Part shown: positions 5,411 to 7,783 of the stretch, one piece after another
Numbering within the stretch: position 1 is the first letter of the stretch
Layout of the letters: each line of letters opens with the position of its first letter
Assembly (NCBI GenBank): GCA_030614645.1
Contig: JAUWTR010000059.1
Location: 1 to 7,783, forward strand
From: Candidatus Aminicenantota bacterium
GTDB taxonomy: Bacteria; Acidobacteriota; Aminicenantia; Aminicenantales; Aminicenantaceae
Direction of reading: 5' to 3'
Length of the DNA stretch: 7,783 nt
Notes under the pieces: model-generated
What the model was told of the DNA's origin: nothing
The model's input: the letters and a program-made list of their open reading frames with translations, nothing else
Database searches by the model: none
Program-made: the position numbers and the translations under genes

Positions 5411-6991
5411 CATGCCGGGTTGGATTATCTCAAAATTTTCCTTTTCTTTCGCATCCCTGACCATGGCGCGGACATCTGCCAGAAGCTGCTTGGCATCATA
5501 AACAATGCCGTCCTTAATAGTATATGCTACCCTTCCGATACGCTCTGCCTTGTTATTCTCATTTAGCTTGATAGCCCCGGTTCCGTAAAGTACTTTAAAG
5601 TTTTTTAAAGGATTTTCACTTAAAATTGCCAGGTCAGCCAGTTTGCCGGGTTCAATGGTACCGAGTTTATCATCCACTCCTAAGGCCTCTGCCCCCATAA
5701 GGGTAGCAGCGCGTACAATCTCCAGCGGATGCAATCCTGCTTCGCGTAAGAGCTCAAATTCGCGGATAAATCCGAATCCCCATAATTTATAAATGAAACC
5801 CGAGTCTGCACCCATCGCGACTCTTCCCCCGCGATTTTTATATTCATTAATAAATGTCATCCAGAGTTTGTAGTTGTTTCTCCAGGCTACTTCATCCTCT
5901 GTGGTCCAGTAATACCAGTAAGCGCCATGTGATGTCCGGCTTGGTTCGTAAAATTTCCAGAGTACTGGGAGAGTGTATTCCTCATGCCATTCGGCGCGGC
6001 GTGCGCGCATAAGGTCGCGGCTGGCTTCGTAAATGGTCAGAGTCGGGACTAGGGTGAAATCAAGTTCAATCAGTTCATTCATGACTTTGTTCCATTTCTT
6101 ACTGTAGGGGGGAGCGGCCTGTGACCATAAGCGTCCGGCGTTTCCAAAGCGGTCCTGTTCATTGCCGTAGACAGCATCGAGTGGCCAGTCCTGGATAGTG
6201 AGGTGATCAAGAAAAGACTCGGGCAGGCCGTACCAGTGTTCCATAGTAGTTAATCCCATACGGGCGAGGTCGAGCATATTGGTGCGGCCTACGGCATTTT
6301 GGGCCAGATGACAAGCCGAGCGCAGTCCCAGTTTTTTTGCTTCATCAAGGACTGCGGCATATACTTTAGGAGAAAGACCGAATATCTTTACCCCATCTAC
6401 TCCTTTGGCTGCATTGTGCCGGACCTGTTCCCGTGCTTTTTCCGGGTCGGTTGTCCATACTACATGGTAAGCAAATATCCTGGGCGCGGTGATCTCATTA
6501 TTTGCGCTTTGTTTTTTCTGTCCTATAAGCCAGTCAAGGCTGTTTCTGGTGCCGACCTCCCGGATAGTAGTTATCCCGTGGCCCATAAAGAGTTTATAGA
6601 CATATTCTGCGGGAATTCCTTTGGTTGAACCGATGTGTTCGTGCATATCGACAAATCCGGGTAAGATGTACATTCCGCGGAGATCCATAACTTTCTGTCC
6701 CTCTTTGGCTTTGGGTGCAGGTTTTATCGGCATTCCCGGTACTCCAGCACCTTGAATACTCGTTATCAGGTTTTTTTCAATCACGATAGTAACTGGACCG
6801 GCCGGGACTGCCCCTGTGCCGTCGATGATAGTTGCTCCATAAAGAATAAGTGTGTCAAATGGCCCTTCACCTTCTGAGCGGGGAGGCGGGGAAGAAACTG
6901 CCTGAGCGAATAATCCGTAGTTGCAAATTATAAAGAATAAGATAAAGAATAAGGCGGATAAAACTGGAACATAATTGGATTTAAATTTCAT
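5399..6991 (-). CDS. Exported metal-dependent amidohydrolase (imidazolonepropionase/prolidase-like)
   Basis: A 530-residue amidohydrolase-superfamily enzyme (COG1228-like), expected to hydrolyse amide or peptide-type bonds using one or two metal ions. The start is the ATG at 6991, because AAGGAG (7004-6999) sits seven bases upstream and the next residues form a clean signal peptide: MKFKSNY, a hydrophobic stretch, then LFAQA with cleavage probably after AQA. The enzyme should therefore be periplasmic. Extending the frame to a TTG at 7042 would run through the predicted promoter. From Met1, the N-terminal beta domain includes DGTG; metal ligands are HEH (His117, His119), probably carboxylated Lys202 (GVDGVKIFG), His228 (ACHLAQ), His252 (MEHWYG) and Asp396 (GADSGF). 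The closing domain shows GTIEPGKLADLAIL. A long Trp/Tyr-rich segment between His252 and Asp396 is larger than in compact relatives and may shape substrate choice. Every ligand is intact, so activity is likely. The substrate is unknown. Confidence 0.9.
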   Translation of the reverse strand: MKFKSNYVPVLSALFFILFFIICNYGLFAQAVSSPPPRSEGEGPFDTLILYGATIIDGTGAVPAGPVTIVIEKNLITSIQGAGVPGMPIKPAPKAKEGQKVMDLRGMYILPGFVDMHEHIGSTKGIPAEYVYKLFMGHGITTIREVGTRNSLDWLIGQKKQSANNEITAPRIFAYHVVWTTDPEKAREQVRHNAAKGVDGVKIFGLSPKVYAAVLDEAKKLGLRSACHLAQNAVGRTNMLDLARMGLTTMEHWYGLPESFLDHLTIQDWPLDAVYGNEQDRFGNAGRLWSQAAPPYSKKWNKVMNELIELDFTLVPTLTIYEASRDLMRARRAEWHEEYTLPVLWKFYEPSRTSHGAYWYYWTTEDEVAWRNNYKLWMTFINEYKNRGGRVAMGADSGFIYKLWGFGFIREFELLREAGLHPLEIVRAATLMGAEALGVDDKLGTIEPGKLADLAILSENPLKNFKVLYGTGAIKLNENNKAERIGRVAYTIKDGIVYDAKQLLADVRAMVRDAKEKENFEIIQPGMKKR

Positions 6992-7013
6992 ATATAATCT
7001 CCTTATAGGAAAA

Positions 7014-7042
7014 ATGATATAAGAAAAAAAATACCTAGTCAA
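7014..7042 (-). promoter_or_regulatory. Sigma-70 promoter of the amidohydrolase gene
   Basis: On the minus strand, TTGACT (7042-7037) and TATCAT (7019-7014) are separated by exactly 17 bases. Each box matches consensus at 5/6. The predicted transcript starts near 7007, giving a leader of about 16 bases that just includes the AAGGAG ribosome site at 7004-6999. This spacing supports both the promoter and the chosen start at 6991. The 44 bases between this box and the dehydrogenase stop hold a GGCCA/TGGCC inverted repeat without a T-run. Confidence 0.55.
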
Positions 7043-7086
7043 GAAGGATTCGGGAACGGGGCCATGACCTACCTCCTGGCCTGGAC

Positions 7087-7783
7087 TTAGGGTGAGATGA
7101 TAGCTTTTATGACTCCGTCCTCATAGGAGGAGGCTAGTTCAAAGGCATTTTGGGCTTCTATAAGAGGAAATGTGTGGGTGGCCATAAAATCCACCTCAAC
7201 TGATCCATTTTTTATCATATCGATAGCTGTCTGGAAGCATTGATTTTGACGGCGTATATTTTGGATGCTGATCTCTTTGCGGCGTAATTTGCTGATATTA
7301 AATGAAATGCGGTCTATTTCCGGAATCCCGAGAATTAATAGCTTCCCCCCGGGGTTAAGAAGCTCTACGGCCTGGTCAAGTGCGGCCTGGTCGCCGCAGC
7401 ATTCAAAGACAACATCCAACCCTGATGTTTGATTTTGGAGAGTTCCTAAAATATCTGATTCATCAGGATTGCCACCCCATTTAGCACCAGCCTTAAGAGC
7501 TGCTTCAATTCGGGACTGAATCTTATCAGTTATGTAGATCGCAGGGATATCTATTTTCTGGGCGGCCAGTAATACACTAAGCCCGATTGGACCGCTACCC
7601 AGAATCCCAATTGTATCAGCTTTAATATCTTTCAAATGGTTTACAGCATAAATCCCGATGGAAAGCGGTTCCACCAGAACTCCCTGGGTAAATGTCATGG
7701 ATTTATCAAACGGGAAGCAATTTTGTTCAGGAATTACTATGTATTCAGATAAACAGCCCTCTAATTGGCTTGGACATCCCAGG
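7087..7783 (-). CDS. Zn-type medium-chain alcohol/polyol dehydrogenase (N-terminus beyond window)
   Basis: The C-terminal 231 residues of a medium-chain dehydrogenase of the sorbitol/threonine dehydrogenase type, which oxidises alcohols or polyols with NAD(P). The frame stays open through the window edge, so the Met codon at 7698 is internal. Numbering from the first visible codon, the upstream residues read GCPSQLEGCLSEYIVIPEQN (2-21), the normal join between catalytic and cofactor domains. Then come VEPLSIG, whose Glu lies at the active-site zinc in sorbitol dehydrogenases, and the Rossmann loop GSGPIG (62-67). Asp86 at the end of the second beta strand (IYITDK) favours NAD over NADP. FECCGDQAALDQAVELLNPGG matches the family. 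The catalytic and structural zinc cysteines lie outside the window. The gene precedes the amidohydrolase on the same strand, though the latter seems to have its own promoter. Substrate is undetermined. Confidence 0.92.
   Translation of the reverse strand, partial: LGCPSQLEGCLSEYIVIPEQNCFPFDKSMTFTQGVLVEPLSIGIYAVNHLKDIKADTIGILGSGPIGLSVLLAAQKIDIPAIYITDKIQSRIEAALKAGAKWGGNPDESDILGTLQNQTSGLDVVFECCGDQAALDQAVELLNPGGKLLILGIPEIDRISFNISKLRRKEISIQNIRRQNQCFQTAIDMIKNGSVEVDFMATHTFPLIEAQNAFELASSYEDGVIKAIISP

Noticed and set aside
7060..7081. GGCCA/TGGCC inverted repeat after the dehydrogenase gene as a terminator
   Set aside because: The stem is only five base pairs with a 12-base loop, and no T-run follows it directly on the minus strand.

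Overview
The window reads as a piece of a chromosome from an anaerobic, probably uncultivated, Gram-negative-type bacterium. The evidence is a TRAP-type solute-binding protein, an exported amidohydrolase with a cleavable signal peptide, a predicted lipoprotein and moderate GC content by eye. The mix of TRAP uptake, a COG0407-type UroD-like protein and Zn dehydrogenases resembles Atribacterota, Aminicenantes or Spirochaetes-like genomes, but the sequence alone does not fix the phylum. I see no tRNA, rRNA, CRISPR array, insertion sequence or phage gene.

Left part, plus strand (1-1634): the C-terminal half of a TRAP transporter substrate-binding protein is followed 12 bases later by a UroD/methyltransferase-superfamily protein. 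The two probably form one transcript with genes lying before the window.

Centre-left (1635-2149): a near-consensus sigma-70 promoter drives an untranslated leader of about 245 bases and then a 66-residue cold-shock protein with a TTG start and a very strong Shine-Dalgarno sequence. The leader holds a 31-codon open frame whose stop overlaps that Shine-Dalgarno sequence. This layout suggests post-transcriptional (temperature-responsive) control.

Centre (2336-5386, plus strand): a three-gene group. The first gene encodes an unusual 512-residue glutamate/aspartate racemase-family protein with a lipoprotein signal and the complete MurI active-site motifs. Its stop overlaps the start of an ATP-type 6-phosphofructokinase gene (ATGA). 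A small, charged, helical protein of unknown function follows. The exported racemase, and its coupling to a glycolytic gene, is the most unusual thing in the window.

Right part, minus strand (7783 to 5399): a Zn-type medium-chain dehydrogenase (N-terminus outside the window) and an exported metal-dependent amidohydrolase. The amidohydrolase appears to have its own promoter. The two gene groups converge near 5386-5399, where a weak bidirectional hairpin may act as terminator. The genes look like general uptake and catabolism of organic acids, polyols and peptides rather than one dedicated pathway.
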